In this document: positions 1 to 12,553 of the stretch, piece by piece
How positions within the stretch are numbered: the stretch's first letter is position 1
Layout of the letters: every line of letters begins with the position of its first letter
Origin: Didymodactylos carnosus
Lineage: Eukaryota; Rotifera; Eurotatoria; Philodinida; Philodinidae
Length of the DNA: 53,365 bases
NCBI GenBank assembly: GCA_905250885.1
Contig: CAJNOQ010000368.1
Coordinates: 1 to 53,365 of the forward strand
Direction of reading: 5' to 3'
Program-made: the position numbers and the translations under genes
The notes under the pieces: generated by a model
Database searches by the model: none
What the model was told of the DNA's origin: nothing
What the model saw: only the letters and a program-made list of their open reading frames with translations

Positions 1-102
1 ACACTTATTGGAAACGTTATTCTTCCACCATGGGCAGAAGATGAAAAAGATTTTGTTTTTAAAATGCGTGAAGCATTAGAATCGGATCATGTTTCAGAAC
101 AG
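1..102 (+). pseudogene. Partial duplicate of the NSMAF BEACH exon
   Basis: These 102 bases are identical, base for base, to 5781-5882 inside exon 2 of the NSMAF gene, and encode the BEACH segment starting TLIGNVILPPWAEDEKDF. Identity stops abruptly after base 102 and unrelated AT-rich sequence follows; the frame runs on to a stop near 195. The copy begins at the window edge, so its true left end is unknown. It could be the 3' end of a partial tandem duplication, a gene-conversion tract, or an assembly join. The identity includes third codon positions, so the copy is recent, homogenised or artefactual. Confidence 0.85.
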
Positions 103-195
103 CTGGAACTTAAGAAAGCTATTAGTAAAAACGTTGTACTCTTGTGTGTAAAAGAAATAAATGTCCCAATACTGATCTTTAGAGAAATACACTGA

Positions 196-3100
196 ATGAC
201 AAAAGCAGTGTTTCTAATGAGAATTTTTTTCAGAGTGAAGAATGTCAAAAACACTCTTTAGTTCCATAACAAGAATATCAAAAACTCGATTCAAATGGCA
301 TTTTTTTTCCAGTTCAACTCTAGAGGTACTGCGTTACGAAGTCTCATATGGATCTATTAATTATCTTTTCGACCAGTAAGAATAGTGAAGAGTGAGTAAA
401 CGTGGCAAATCCAGAATTATTCTTGAGTACGTGTCATAGGTAGAAAGTGATCTCTTATTGAGACATAGTAATTATAACGCAAGAAAATGAGAAAAAAATT
501 ATTCGTGAATTTGTTTTGATGTCAACGTGAGTGAGATTCAAGCTTTCTCACTATGCGTAGAGTAAAATTTGGGTACTTCATGCGGACATTGATACTTTTC
601 TGTGAAAAACGATTATTTTTAGTTTGTTTTGACTCGTCGTTCAAAATGCGTACTTCAATAGAAAAGAAACGATCCAGAAAAAAACGTTTTCGGCCAAAAG
701 TGAGTGACGGAATCTTTACCTGATTTTTAGACTTCGAAACCTTTCTGATTAACTGTTTTGCGTTTGCATCGTTCGATGTAGTTTTAATGAGCTGACTCCG
801 AATTTTTTGTTTTGAAAATGAATACACTTTTGGATATTACGCTAGCCATCAGGCAAAAGCACATATGTTTTCTTTTAGTCGGCAGTGGTCGAACTTGATG
901 AATCAGAATCAATTGATTTTTGAAAAGAATGAAAACGTTGATCTTCAACTTCGAATAAATTCTCAACCTTAAAACTTACTTGCAGTCAGTTTTGAACTCG
1001 TTGTCACTATTATTCAATTCATTTTTTACTGATTTTAAATGAAAATTTTTTGTCAACTCGTGAAGAATATTTTAGAAACTTTTACATGAGTTATAACTAA
1101 AAAGAGAAAAGTTTAATGAAGTCTCATTTTTTCCCCAAATGTTCGTGAAAAATGTTGTGTCAGAGACTATAAGCAGTTCATTCGATCTTCAATCTTGATT
1201 TGAGAATGTTAATATAAGTTTAAAATAGAACAATAAGTTTTTATTTAATACATGAAAAAAGTGTGAGTACCAATTGAAAGCCAACTTCAACAGCTATTTT
1301 CTTTCCAATAATAATCGAAATAAAAAGCTTTCTAATTTTAGTTTTCTACTGTTCTATTCGAACATTTGACTAATACTAAAAATAATGTATATTGTACTAA
1401 CTTGTCTTTTAAAACTATACTTTTTCCTAAAAACGCGGCATTCTCGTCTAAATAAGTATACTAACTCAGTTTTTCATAAATAATGTAAGAATAATTCTTA
1501 GCTCAGCTGCAGTTCTTTTCAAGTATGTAGACTCAGTTTCCATAGATTTTATTCGTTGTACTTTTTATCCTTAGATTGTCATTTTGAATGACGTTATTAC
1601 TTTTCTGATTACATTCTTCATTTTATATTTATTAAAATAGAAGCATATTTTGTGTCACTTTTGTTTTCTAATGTGATTATTTCTTTTTCTGTCCTAGTTC
1701 ATCTGTTTTATCTGAACGAAAAAAAAAAAGAGCTAAACATATTTTCATCAAACTCTACATTTTTTTGCTGTTTTACCAGCTAGAAGCGTAATTCAACTCC
1801 AATCACTAATGTAGGTATTATGCAGCTATTTTATCATCTAGGAATCTATTAATATCGATTATTTAGATGTAAGGTTCTATGGTCAATCATATCTTTTCAT
1901 TTCGATTTGATAACGGCTGAGCACGTAATTAATGCTAACCTATTATAACAATTAGTTGCAGTTTTTTGCGTCTGTTTTCTTTTACGGCTCAAATTTTTCC
2001 AGCATTTTTCTGTAACGATTTTTTCATGGTGTACTTTATCAATTTTAGTCATTGGAAAACTTCTGAAATGTCTATACTTTGACTTATAGAATATCTCCTT
2101 TTTGAGGATTAACTGATGTTTTGATCGTTCTGTGGAAGCCTTAAAGTTCATCAAATCTCAGAAAAACATTACAATTTTTTATAAGTGATAATGACTGTGT
2201 TGTATTGGTGTAGTATGAATCCTAATAGAAGAGTATATAATATATCGATGTGTCTGAAGTATCAGATGAATCGTCGAGTGAGTTATAATCATTATGTAGC
2301 AAAGGATGATATAGTTGCTCATCACACTAATGAAGTTGCATAAAATACTGTGACAATAGTAGAACAACCAGCTAAGAACGATAGCGGTTAACAATGAATT
2401 CAGAATATGAGAAACAACTTGAATATATTTTTGATGAAACATCATTGTTCAGTATTCGGAATTGATAAAAAAAACCGTAATATTGAAAAGATTCTTTTCA
2501 TTTGTCATTTTTATTCATGTTTCTACATAGCATTGTGAGCATCTCATAGTTCATGTGTAGTACAAAGTTTTTTAATAAAGAAATGATATCTGTTGCGTTG
2601 CTAATGATGAATAAAATATTTCAGCTTTATTTATTGAAAACAGTCAATTTATTAGACATCGTTACAAATGTATGTCAGCCTTCAAGTATTTTAATTTCTT
2701 TCTTACAGGATATCGATGTAATAAAAATGAAATATCATCACTGTATTTAGAACCAGTATAAAATAAAAACTGAAATTTTTAAAATTTTTCATATTTTCAT
2801 GACAATATAGTTTTAATTTTTCATCATCAAAATGGAAATATTAATTTTAATTGATTTTTTAAATTAATTAGTAATAGTAATTATAGACGGTCTTTACGTT
2901 GTTGTTATTTTTCTATTTTGGCGTTATATTTTAAATACGTATGAAAATTATTATATTATGGTAAAATAGTTGTTTTAAATAGTAGAGATAGAGATATTTA
3001 AATGATCATGACACATTTTAACAAAGGATACATATTTCGTAACTGTTTGATCAAATTTGCATTGTTCTTCAATATCAACTATAAGAGACTACTTGTTGAG

Positions 3101-3407
3101 AATAGTTTCATTTTGTGTTTGTTGTAACGAAGATTAAAACGATGGTAAAGAGATTGAATAAGACTAATTATTCAACATCAAGCACCGTCAATTTAAATAA
3201 TCTCCTATTTTCTAGTGTTTAGAATAAAACATATTGTCTTGAAATATTTATTATATATTGTTTTAGCTGTATACGATGTTTGACATTCTTTTATGTGTGC
3301 ATCAAAAAAGAAATTGTAATGTTAATGTTGGAAAATCTGTACATATAATACATACTAAAAATTGTCATTTTTTCCCTTGGTCCACTTACGCCATAAAGTA
3401 TGATTCT
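196..3407. other. Non-coding AT-rich stretch
   Basis: Only short open frames (up to about 100 codons) lacking recognisable domains, codon-like periodicity or consistent splice sites. There are no tRNA-like cloverleaf boxes, long repeats or convincing inverted repeats. I see nothing functional here. Confidence 0.6.
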
Positions 3408-3985
3408 ACAGGGTGTCCAAAAAATACGTTGACAAAATTAAAGACGAAAAGTTTTTATAAAAAACATTTTGCCAAATTTGACATTTTTTGTAGTATTTTC
3501 TCTCGTTTGTCAGATACACTTTAAATTTTTTCGTTAACTCTATTCTACATCATTTTATAGATGAATTCAAACTGCAAAAACGCTACAAAAAATGTCAAAA
3601 ATGCACGACAGATCTAAACAGAAACACACTTTTTCTGTTTCACTTTTTTGGCAGGCCAAAAAAGCCCTACAAAATGCAGGAAGCCGATCATTGTTGCTCC
3701 CCGTCTCCTGGTAACCTTTGATGGCTTTGGAGACGAGTTGCCTCGACAAATTCAACGAGCGCACAATATCAGATTGTCTTCTTCCTTGGAAAAAACGCAC
3801 AATAACTTCTCAGTTTGAATTCATCTATGAAATGACGTAGAATAGAACTAACGAAAAAATTTAAAGTGTATCTGAAAGAGGAGAGAAAATGCTACAAAAA
3901 AATGTCAAATGTAAAAATTTGGCGAAATGTTTTTTTATAAAAACTTTTCATTTTGAATTTTGTCTTATGTACTTTGACATAAGAA
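3408..3985 (-). mobile_element. Non-autonomous Tc1/mariner-derived foldback element
   Basis: The left end reads TACAGGGTGTCCAAAA, a typical mariner-type terminus after a TA dinucleotide. Arms of about 165 bp at 3411-3574 and 3811-3979 are inverted copies of each other with some mismatches and small indels. Between them, on the minus strand (about 3645-3800), lies a fragment coding for the N-terminal helix-turn-helix of a Tc1/mariner/IS630-type transposase: GRRQSDIVRSLNLSRQLVSK followed by AIKGYQETGS. No DDE/D catalytic core is present, so the element could move only with help in trans. The extreme right end has lost the ACAGGGTG terminus. The element ends about 60 bp before the NSMAF start codon. 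Confidence 0.8.
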
Positions 3986-4043
3986 TTAGAACAGAACATA
4001 TACAGATTTTTATTATCTTTTGTAGATTTTTACAACAACGTTC

Positions 4044-7000
4044 ATGGCTTCGAGACGAGAATCTTCTAATCGTCAACATAAATTTTCATTATTAAATTTA
4101 AGCGCAAATGAAATATATTTTGAAGATTATGCAGTTTATTGTCAAAAACAAAACTTAAAACCATCCAATGATAAATTATTGAAAATTTCTCATGAGACGG
4201 TAAATGAATCAAAACAGAAAGGTCGTCTAAAAGTTTGTTCAAAATCATTAGTATTTGTTCCAAATGATATTCGTCAACCAATGATTAGAATGACCTATAA
4301 ACTAATATCAAAAGTAGAAGATTCAAAAAAAAATGAAATTTTATTATCAAATTCAACAATTATCTCATCACATCAACGACAAAATTGTCTTATTATGGTG
4401 TGTTCATCGATCACTCTAATGAATGAATATGGAAGAATCGAACCTTATACTGTACTCTATGATACATACCGTTTTATTATTGAATTTCTTTATACAAATG
4501 TTGAAGATTGTATATCAGTTGTCGGACAATTATATCGTTCATCAACATTGACATTTTCTGAACAAACTATGATGATTGAATCGATTATTCAAGGACGTTT
4601 AAAAATGTTGAAATTTGATTTAAGTCAACTAGGAGATTTTCGAGAACGAATTGTATTTGAAAATGATGCATATCTCATTCAACCGTTAGTACAAAATCCT
4701 GGCAAAATTGTACTCACTGATCAACGACTCTATTTTCATTCATTAAATAATATAGAAGAACAACAAACAAAAAAATATGATTTATCAAATATTGTAAAAG
4801 TCACTAAAAGACGTTATAAATTTCGTTCAATTGGAATAGAAATACTTTTTTCTAATAAAAAAACATCGAGGTAAATGAACAAATTTCATTATATTTTTAT
4901 AAATTCTCCATATTTTAAAATTAGTATGAGTTGTATATTTACAAACATTGAATGACTGTTCGATGAGTAATATTTGAGAGAATTAAAAATATTTAGCTTC
5001 TTGTAGAACCATTGTCGTTTGCTGAAACTAATGACTTTTCTTCTTGTATCTTTTAACTATTTATTTTTTACAATTTTTATTAGTGTATCGGAAAATCTCT
5101 TAACAATTCAATCGAATACATTATATTTGGTATTTTCAAATGAAAGAACGTGTTTAACGTTTCACGATTTATTATTAAAACAAAATAATATTAAATTAGA
5201 TGATGTTAGTCAAGATAATATGACATTACGATGGCAATTAGGTAAAATATCAAATTTTGAATATTTATTATATTTAAATGATCAAAGTCAACGTTCATTT
5301 AATGATCTAACACAATATCCAATTTTTCCATGGGTTTTGAGTGATTATATTAGTAATGAACTCGATTTATCTAATCCAAAAATATATCGAGATTTACGAA
5401 AACCAGTAGGCGCATTAAATCAAGAACGTTTGGATCGTTTAAAAGCTCGATATAATGAGAGTGTAGAATTAGAAGATAGTGAAAGATTTTTATATGGTTC
5501 ATTCTATAGTAATCCAGGTTTTATTGTTTATTTTCTTGTTCGTTTATATCCCGAATTTCTTTTATGTTTAAATGGTGGACGATTTGATCATAGTGATAGA
5601 TTATTTCATTCCATTGCTGATACATTTAACAGTTGTTTATCAAGTGATTCAGATGTTAAAGAACTCATACCCCAATTTTACATGTCTAATCGATATAATA
5701 ATGACGATGACAGTGAGAATGAGGATGGAAGTTTTTTAGTAAATATCTATGATATTGATTTTGGTCGTCGTCATGATAATACACTTATTGGAAACGTTAT
5801 TCTTCCACCATGGGCAGAAGATGAAAAAGATTTTGTTTTTAAAATGCGTGAAGCATTAGAATCGGATCATGTTTCAGAACAGTTAAATCATTGGATTGAT
5901 CTTATTTTTGGCTATAAACAACGTGGTGTAGAAGCAATTAGTAATGATAATTTATTTCATTATTTAACGTATGGTGTTTTTGAAAATGGTAAAGATAATG
6001 GTGGAGATACGGAAAATATTGAAGATTGGGATAAACGATTAGCATTCGAAACACAAGTACAAGAATTTGGACAAGTACCACAACAGGTATAGTTTGTGTG
6101 GGCTTAATTAGATGAACATAAATTAGTTTATTTTCTTTTTTTAGTTGTTTGATAAACCTCATCCAAGAAAATTATCGAAACAAGATCTATTATTATCACG
6201 TAATGTATTTGTTGTTAATTGTAGAAGAAGGATTGCAAAGGAACTATGAATTTTCAAAAGAAGATTTTCTTTTGTAATAGTAACTATCTCTTCAGATTAA
6301 TTTGCTTGTCTAGTAATGTTTATATTAATCAGATATCAAACAATTTAACTGTTGTGATTCTTGTTATATAGTCTTTGAGTGAAAAATATGATGAAGTAAA
6401 CGAAAAAGAATTAAAGTTTTTATTTATTTATTCTTTCTCTGTTTCTAGGTCAATCAAATCCAATAAATCCATTACATCTCGTTGATGATACAGTTAAATC
6501 TACATCTTCTAGTCGTTCAAATACACTATCAGATCCACCACAAATCTTTTCAAATACGTTAGACAATACTAATAATATTGAAAATGATGTTAATTGGGAT
6601 ATGTCTACTATTGTTAACGATCAAAGTAATTCAGGAGAAGAGGAACAAGAAATTGGTCACTTAGAATCCGAATGTGTATGCCGTTTACATAAAAATGCTA
6701 TTAATCGTATTGTTCAACATTCATCTTTAGCAAATCGTGTTATTTCAATTGCAGATGATGGTTTTCTACGAACATATACGTATGAAACAAATAAATCAGA
6801 TTATTTTCTTAATATTTGTAAACGTTCATTAACATGTTTATTTGTTATCAATGTTGAAAATGAATTAAAAGAAATAAACTCAATTGCATTTATTGGAAGT
6901 TATGATCAATCAATATATATTTATAATTTGACAAACAGTTTACTTCTACATACTCAAAAAATTCATGAAGATGTAATTGTTGATATTTATGTATCAAGTA

Positions 7001-7689
7001 AAATTAATTCTTTTCCTTGTATGTGGACTGGTTCGTGGGATAGTAGTGTTCGATTATGGTCATTAGACACACTACTTACCATTGATAATGAAAATAATAA
7101 TTGTAAATTTTTATTAAACAATTATTCAAATCAACGACTTGAATTATCCCATATCTATGAAATATCTCTTGATTCAGCTTGTACATGTTTGAATGTGTTA
7201 GAAGTACATGATTTATTAGCTGTTGGTTGTCATGATTCAACAATTCTTTTATGCGATTTAACTACAGGACAAATATTAAAACAATGGAATTCATCTTCCG
7301 AAGATTATTCTAAAATAATGTCTATTCAGTTTCATAATGATGGATTATTTTTAGCTTATTTATGTACAACAAAACTAGCTCTTATTGATATTATGACTGG
7401 TACAGAAGTATTTGAACATTCATCATCTTCTGTAAAATTTCGATCTCTATTTTATTCAAATAATATACTCATTATTGGTTGTAATGATGGTTCTATAAAA
7501 TTATTTTCAATGAAATCTTCATCTTTTCTTCCACTTTCACTACACATTTGTGATACGGCTATAACAACAATTGCAAAACATAATCATAATATGGCATCCG
7601 ATATATACGATAAAATTTATTTCTTTGGCACTGAAGATGGTTCAATACATATGTATTCAATGAGATATGACAATAAAACACATGTATGA
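4044..7689 (+). CDS. nsmaf: NSMAF/FAN-like GRAM-BEACH-WD40 protein
   Basis: Exons 4044-4870, 5084-6086, 6145-6199 and 6449-7689 join in frame to 1041 codons plus stop; human FAN is about 917. The N-terminus (RESSNRQHKFSLLNLSANEI, then YFEDYAVYC) and the PH/GRAM-like segment up to about residue 320 resemble FAN. The BEACH domain (about residues 350-625) shows QYPIFPWVLSDYISNELDLS, a DLRKPVGALN motif, GSFYSNPGFIVYFLVRLYPE, NGGRFDHSDRLFHSIADT and ELIPQFY. A low-complexity Ser/Asn linker leads to WD40 repeats (about residues 680-1035) with SWDSSVRLWS and GCHDSTILLCDL. In mammals FAN couples the 55-kDa TNF receptor to neutral sphingomyelinase; whether that role holds here is inference. BEACH proteins generally act in membrane trafficking. 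The intron 1 acceptor at 5083 was chosen because upstream candidates give stops. Confidence 0.9.
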
Positions 7690-8650
7690 TTGGGGTCGTC
7701 ATTATTTGTAAATAAAATTCATTTTTTTCTCTTTGAACTGCTATTTTTTGAACCTTTAGTGTATGAAATATATTCAAATTATTGAATGAACGTTAAATCG
7801 ATTCTAATACTATGCTGTTTTTGATTTTATTCAATGGAATCATTTAAAATATTAAATGTTTTTCAACTAGTCAGGTGAAAAATGGTGATAAATTTCTTTT
7901 CCATTTTATGTACTACTTAAACTGTGTCTCTGTCTGTTTTCTTATTTATTTTTGATCTTTCAATGTTTCAACTTTAACTATTGATCGTATATTTTTGTCT
8001 ACCGCTATTTATATTTTCTAGTAGAAATCTGTTTAATAAAATCGAAAAAGAATTTCTTCATATTTTGCGATTAGTCGTTTTAATAATTCATCTTGCAAAA
8101 TAAGTGAATGAAGAATACATTGTTTCTCGGATAATATAACAATAGCGATGATTGTTATTGTTATTTCTTTTTAATTTATTATGCAATAGATCAGTGACGT
8201 GCAATGCTTTTAAATTGTTTTTGACATAACTCATTCTAAAAGTTTTCCTTTGTAATAAAAAAATGTTGGATTCTTTACCATTTGTTTGTGTCATCATTAT
8301 GTGATTTTTTGAAAATTTTTTAAAATAAACAGTATGTTAAACAATGAAACATGATATATGTAACTAAAACACTCATATTTAAATTAAACAAATTTCTAAA
8401 ATGATTAAACTAAACTTTGTAAATGAACGATTTGAATATTCATAATTTCACTTTTGGCAAACAGTTATTTTTTTTATGTTTTTTTAGGAAAACAATTCAT
8501 TTTTTCTTCTGTGATTTAGAGATTTTTATGTACCCTTTTCTGACTATTTTTAGACCATTGGTAATACCTTAAATACAGTTTTTTACTTTTTAAAATTAAG
8601 ATTGAAATTGTTTCTGCCTTTTTTCTCCGTGTTCATAATACAACATACAA
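7690..8650. other. Intergenic, downstream of NSMAF
   Basis: AT-rich sequence with several AATAAA-like hexamers just after the NSMAF stop (for example near 7711 and 8034), which may serve its 3' end formation. No coding signal or structured repeat was seen. The last 100 bases presumably hold the 5' end of the next gene. Confidence 0.5.
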
Positions 8651-9403
8651 ATGTCAACTGTTCGTCAATCAATGCGTCTTGCTAAAAAGCGAGCAACTGT
8701 TAATAGTGGTGATCGAAAACAATCAAAATTGATTGCAAATCAACAAGAAAAAGAAATTGAACAACATAGTAGTCAACGATCATACAGTAGAAGACGTATA
8801 ACAGTAAAGAAAGAGAAGAAAAAAGAACATGTTGATGATGAGACAATAGATAAATCAGATTCTATAGTTATTATTAATCGTGCTCCAGTTTTAACTCTTT
8901 GGTCAGCCTTAGTAGCAAAAAAACTCTACGATATACGATGGGAGAATGCACTGACTATTGGACGACGATTAGCCGGACTGTTAGCACAATCAAAGGGACG
9001 CTCGATTGGAATATTTGAACCAAAAGAACCTATAAATGAAGAAACACAACCAAGAAAGAAAAGGAAACAAAATGATAAAACACTAAAAGTATTGGGTATC
9101 AATGTTCCTATTAAAGATACAGTCAATGGTCCAATGGCTGTGAATTATGATAAATTAGTTTCAACTAAACAAGCTGAAACATATATCAGTAATGCCTTCC
9201 AAGAACAATTAGATAATACAATACAAGCTATGGAAAAATTGATTGAAGCTTGTTCAAAAAACGGCGATGAACTTCAACGTGATGCCTATCAGTTGTATGA
9301 AGAATTTCGTCCAGAGGTGGCTACCGGTAAAAAAGGATGGGGTAAAAAAGGCATATTGGACTTAAATAAAATTATAGACTTAACTCATCGCACAAGAAAA
9401 TAG
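8651..9403 (+). CDS. Intronless protein resembling uncharacterised bacterial/fungal proteins
   Basis: A single 250-codon open frame with no intron, unlike every other gene here. Residues 1-75 are basic and low in complexity (many Lys, Arg, Gln), suggestive of a nuclear signal or disordered tail. The folded part begins with RAPVLTLWSALVAKKLYDIR, then NALTIGRRLAGLLAQSKGRS and IGIFEP, a KVLGINVPIKDTVNGPMAV strand-turn block, a helical stretch (YISNAFQEQLDNTIQAMEKL) and a C-terminal FRPEVATGKKGWGKKG(I/L)LDL block. From memory, the TLW...AL.LGR..AG..AQSKGR..GIFE and FRPEV..G..GWG.KG..DL signatures match a conserved but unnamed family seen in bacteria and fungi; I cannot name a function. Lack of introns plus that resemblance makes horizontal acquisition, as is common in bdelloid rotifers, a reasonable but unproven explanation. 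The start was chosen at the first ATG of the frame; the surroundings are AT-rich. Confidence 0.75.
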   Translation: MSTVRQSMRLAKKRATVNSGDRKQSKLIANQQEKEIEQHSSQRSYSRRRITVKKEKKKEHVDDETIDKSDSIVIINRAPVLTLWSALVAKKLYDIRWENALTIGRRLAGLLAQSKGRSIGIFEPKEPINEETQPRKKRKQNDKTLKVLGINVPIKDTVNGPMAVNYDKLVSTKQAETYISNAFQEQLDNTIQAMEKLIEACSKNGDELQRDAYQLYEEFRPEVATGKKGWGKKGILDLNKIIDLTHRTRK

Positions 9404-12400
9404 AAAACATATGCAAACGAACCTTATTAGTCAGATATTATCAGATGACTACTTTTTCATTCGATTTTTTATATTTTTCTGCGAAAAATGTTCAGATTTT
9501 TTTATTGCAATATCATTTGTTCTTTTCACTATACCAAAACATGTTCAGATATGATATATTATTACTTCTCTTACGCTTTATTTTCGATTTTTTTCGATAG
9601 ACTTTATTATCTTGTTTTTTAGATTTTTGTTTTTAAACTCATGTATTTTGTTAAACAAGAAGACATAAATACTCTTGCATATGGCAAACATAACATTCTC
9701 AGCACTGTAGATCACATTAAAAGCAAGGAAAATAAGTAAACATTGATCCTATTACAAAGTCCCTCTTGTTTTGATTTTTCTGTAAATAAATTAATCTCGT
9801 CACTTTTAAAGAAGTGAACTGTACAAATGAGCATATCTGACTTTTTGCGTAATTGAAACAATTCTAGAAACCAAAACAATTCTCTTAATCGTCAAAATGA
9901 AGCAATTTATCGCCTTTATTCATGCTTTAATGATATTTGAAGAAATCAGTAGCCGATTCCTTACAATTGGAAGCTCACTACTATCCATTTTAAAATAAAA
10001 TGTGCTCGGTTATATTTTTGAGTAATTCACGATAGAAAAGTAATGAAAACGTGTGATTTTTACCATTTTGCAGTAAAAAGTTGACACTATTTGCAATGTT
10101 TGCTTCAAAAAAGAAAACTCTTTGAATATGCATTGGACAGAAAACATCCTAATTCCTACCACAAAAATAAACAAATTATTAATTATATCCTGCTCAAAAT
10201 CAAATCAAATCACTTGAAAACTTTAGAACACATTAGATGAGTAGATTGCACTGTACTGAAAGAAGAAAGTTTAACTTTTTCTTACGGTAGTTTTCTATAA
10301 ATTCTTTAAAATCGTAAGGTGAAGAAACAAACTCCCTTACTATTTCTCTAGTTCTGTCAACATGCAATCAAGTAAAACAGTTCTTTGCGAAGTTTTCAAG
10401 TGGTTCAGTTGAGTTTTAAATAAGATACGATTGTTGTTATAAGGTTAATATCTTTTGTGGCTAAACGAGACTATTCTCCCCGCAAAGTTCCTATTCACTC
10501 GATATTCTCAATCTTTTTTGGAACAAAGATTGCCACGAGATTCAGAATGATCAATAATCTATTTTTTAATGTATTTATGAGATTCTAAAACCTTAAGCCT
10601 CCCTCCCCCCTCGGGTCAGAATCCTATCTCAGCTCAAGTAGGTCTGATCTGAACCAAACTTTCAGGGAACGTTGATCATGTCAAAGTGTGGTAACGAATC
10701 TTTTTTTGGTATCACTTTGCAACTGTTCGTGGGAAGGCGCCACGACAAGGTCCAAAAATAGGCATCTACTACGTACAAGAATTTTCATTCCAGGTAAATG
10801 ACAGAGAGCTCGGGCTGTTTTGTTTTACAGTAAACACCTATGGCTAGGAGTTGGCAGAGCCCGATTTTTGAATTTCTCATTTACTGATTTCTGGTGCTTA
10901 ATAGAACTTCAAAGTCCGAAAAATCCTTGGAAGGTTTCTTAGAAATCCTCATTTCTATAAAAAATGGAAGCATAATTTAAAAATCGGATTCTGTCAACTT
11001 CTACCTGTAAGTGTTATCTACAAATCAAAAAAAAATTTCTTTCTGCAATGTACCGTTACCGAGAATTCCTGCACGTGGCGAAAGCCCTGAAGCTAAAAAG
11101 CAGTCTTAAGAAAAATGCAAAATAAGTCTCGATTCTGTTAAATGTGGTTTACTTAAAAACTCTTTGAGCGTTAAATAATTTGTTGATATTTTGCTATAGG
11201 TTATCGGCCATGGTGGATCTAATGAACATGTGCGACACTTGCCTTCGCTTATGCAATACAAGTGCAACAAAGTCATTTTTTTTCCTATGAGGCTTCTGGA
11301 AAAGTCGCCCAAAACCTATGAAAAATCTATCCTATGGACACAGAAATTATACCGTTAGAAAGTAGACACTGTGGGCTATCCAACCATTTGCTTTTCTCAA
11401 AGTCGATATTTTTGACGAAAATTGGCATTTCTGACCCAGAGGGGGCCTTACGTCGTGTGATGTAAGGAACCTAAAAAGTGGTACTAGTAAAATCTTTCCT
11501 TTTTCAACAGAAAACGTCAGAGATCTCGAACTTTTGTAGATTTGTAGACCAGATATCACTCTATCTAGCCATGTTATTAGCATGAAAGGCTACTAGGCAT
11601 TCGCTAGGATTTCGTCCGATATTCTTGATTTCACACGAAAATTATTGATATGATTATTACTCGTGGTACTCTCCCCATCCGACGATTGTTTTTTAGAATG
11701 CATGACAAATCGGAAGCTCGTGTTGTTTTATCAAAATAACTACAGGTCTTTTCGTATAGGAGATCCATCTATGATAAGCATTGTAACGAATTTTGAACGA
11801 ATTTTACGTATACTAAAACATAATCTTGCAATCTAGAAATATTTAATCTATTGTATAACAAATTCTTCACTAAAAGTCAACAACTGAAATGATTGAAAAG
11901 ACAAAATATGAGAGTCAAATATTCGTGTTATTCATCGCATTGCATAAAACATTTCACCGTTCCTTTAAAAGAAAATTTTCTACTATGATCAGCTAAAATA
12001 TTTTTTACGAACAAAGAAATTGTTAAAATGTTTTTCCATTTAACGCATCAGTGAAAGTACTTAGCGAAAGTGTTTGTCAGTAAGTCATGATCATACACTT
12101 TTTTTTCTCCAAGAAAAATGCAGCGGTCATTATCAAAATCAAAAATTTTTAACTACATGAATTTCCTATCTGATTGCATAGACGAAGTTGGGCTAGTTTT
12201 ATTGAATCTAAACATCTCGTTTGGCAAAGGGCTTTTTCCAAATCTCTCTCTTTTTAAGACGGTTCTTGTCCATATGTCTGTCCATACTTCGTCGTTCTAG
12301 CCTAAGTGATCGAGAAAAGAAAATGCCTAAGTGTTTTCTTTCTTTTTTTACTATGTATAATAAAGAATAGTAAAATAATTCGGCTAAATTTAAAACAAGC

Positions 12401-12553
12401 ATATATAGAATAACAAGAACTTCACACGTTCACATAAATGCTTGTATGTATTTTCACGTTTTTATCGTGTCTTCTTTTCTTTCGTATCGATTAGGCTTTC
12501 ATCTAACAGTTTAACTTTCATGTAGATGTTTTTTCACCAATAATTAAAACAGA
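9404..12553. other. Non-coding stretch with one foldback repeat
   Basis: Short frames only. A C-rich tract lies near 10601-10616 and a diverged inverted repeat at 10827-11021 (listed separately). The remainder is plain AT-rich sequence; the last few hundred bases before 12554 are the likely promoter and 5' UTR of the NHL gene. Confidence 0.5.
10827..11021. repeat. Inverted repeat (foldback), diverged arms
   Basis: Arms at about 10827-10875 and 10973-11021 are reverse complements at most positions: the left carries ...GGAGTTGGCAGAGCCCGATT, the right ...AATCGGATTCTGTCAACTTC. The spacer is about 97 bp and there is no coding content. Probably a decayed MITE. Confidence 0.65.

Noticed and set aside
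4066-4281. Minus-strand frame opposite NSMAF exon 1
   Set aside because: A shadow of a well-supported coding exon.
10601-10616. C-rich tract (G-rich on the minus strand) as a G-quadruplex
   Set aside because: It lacks four separated runs of three or more G.
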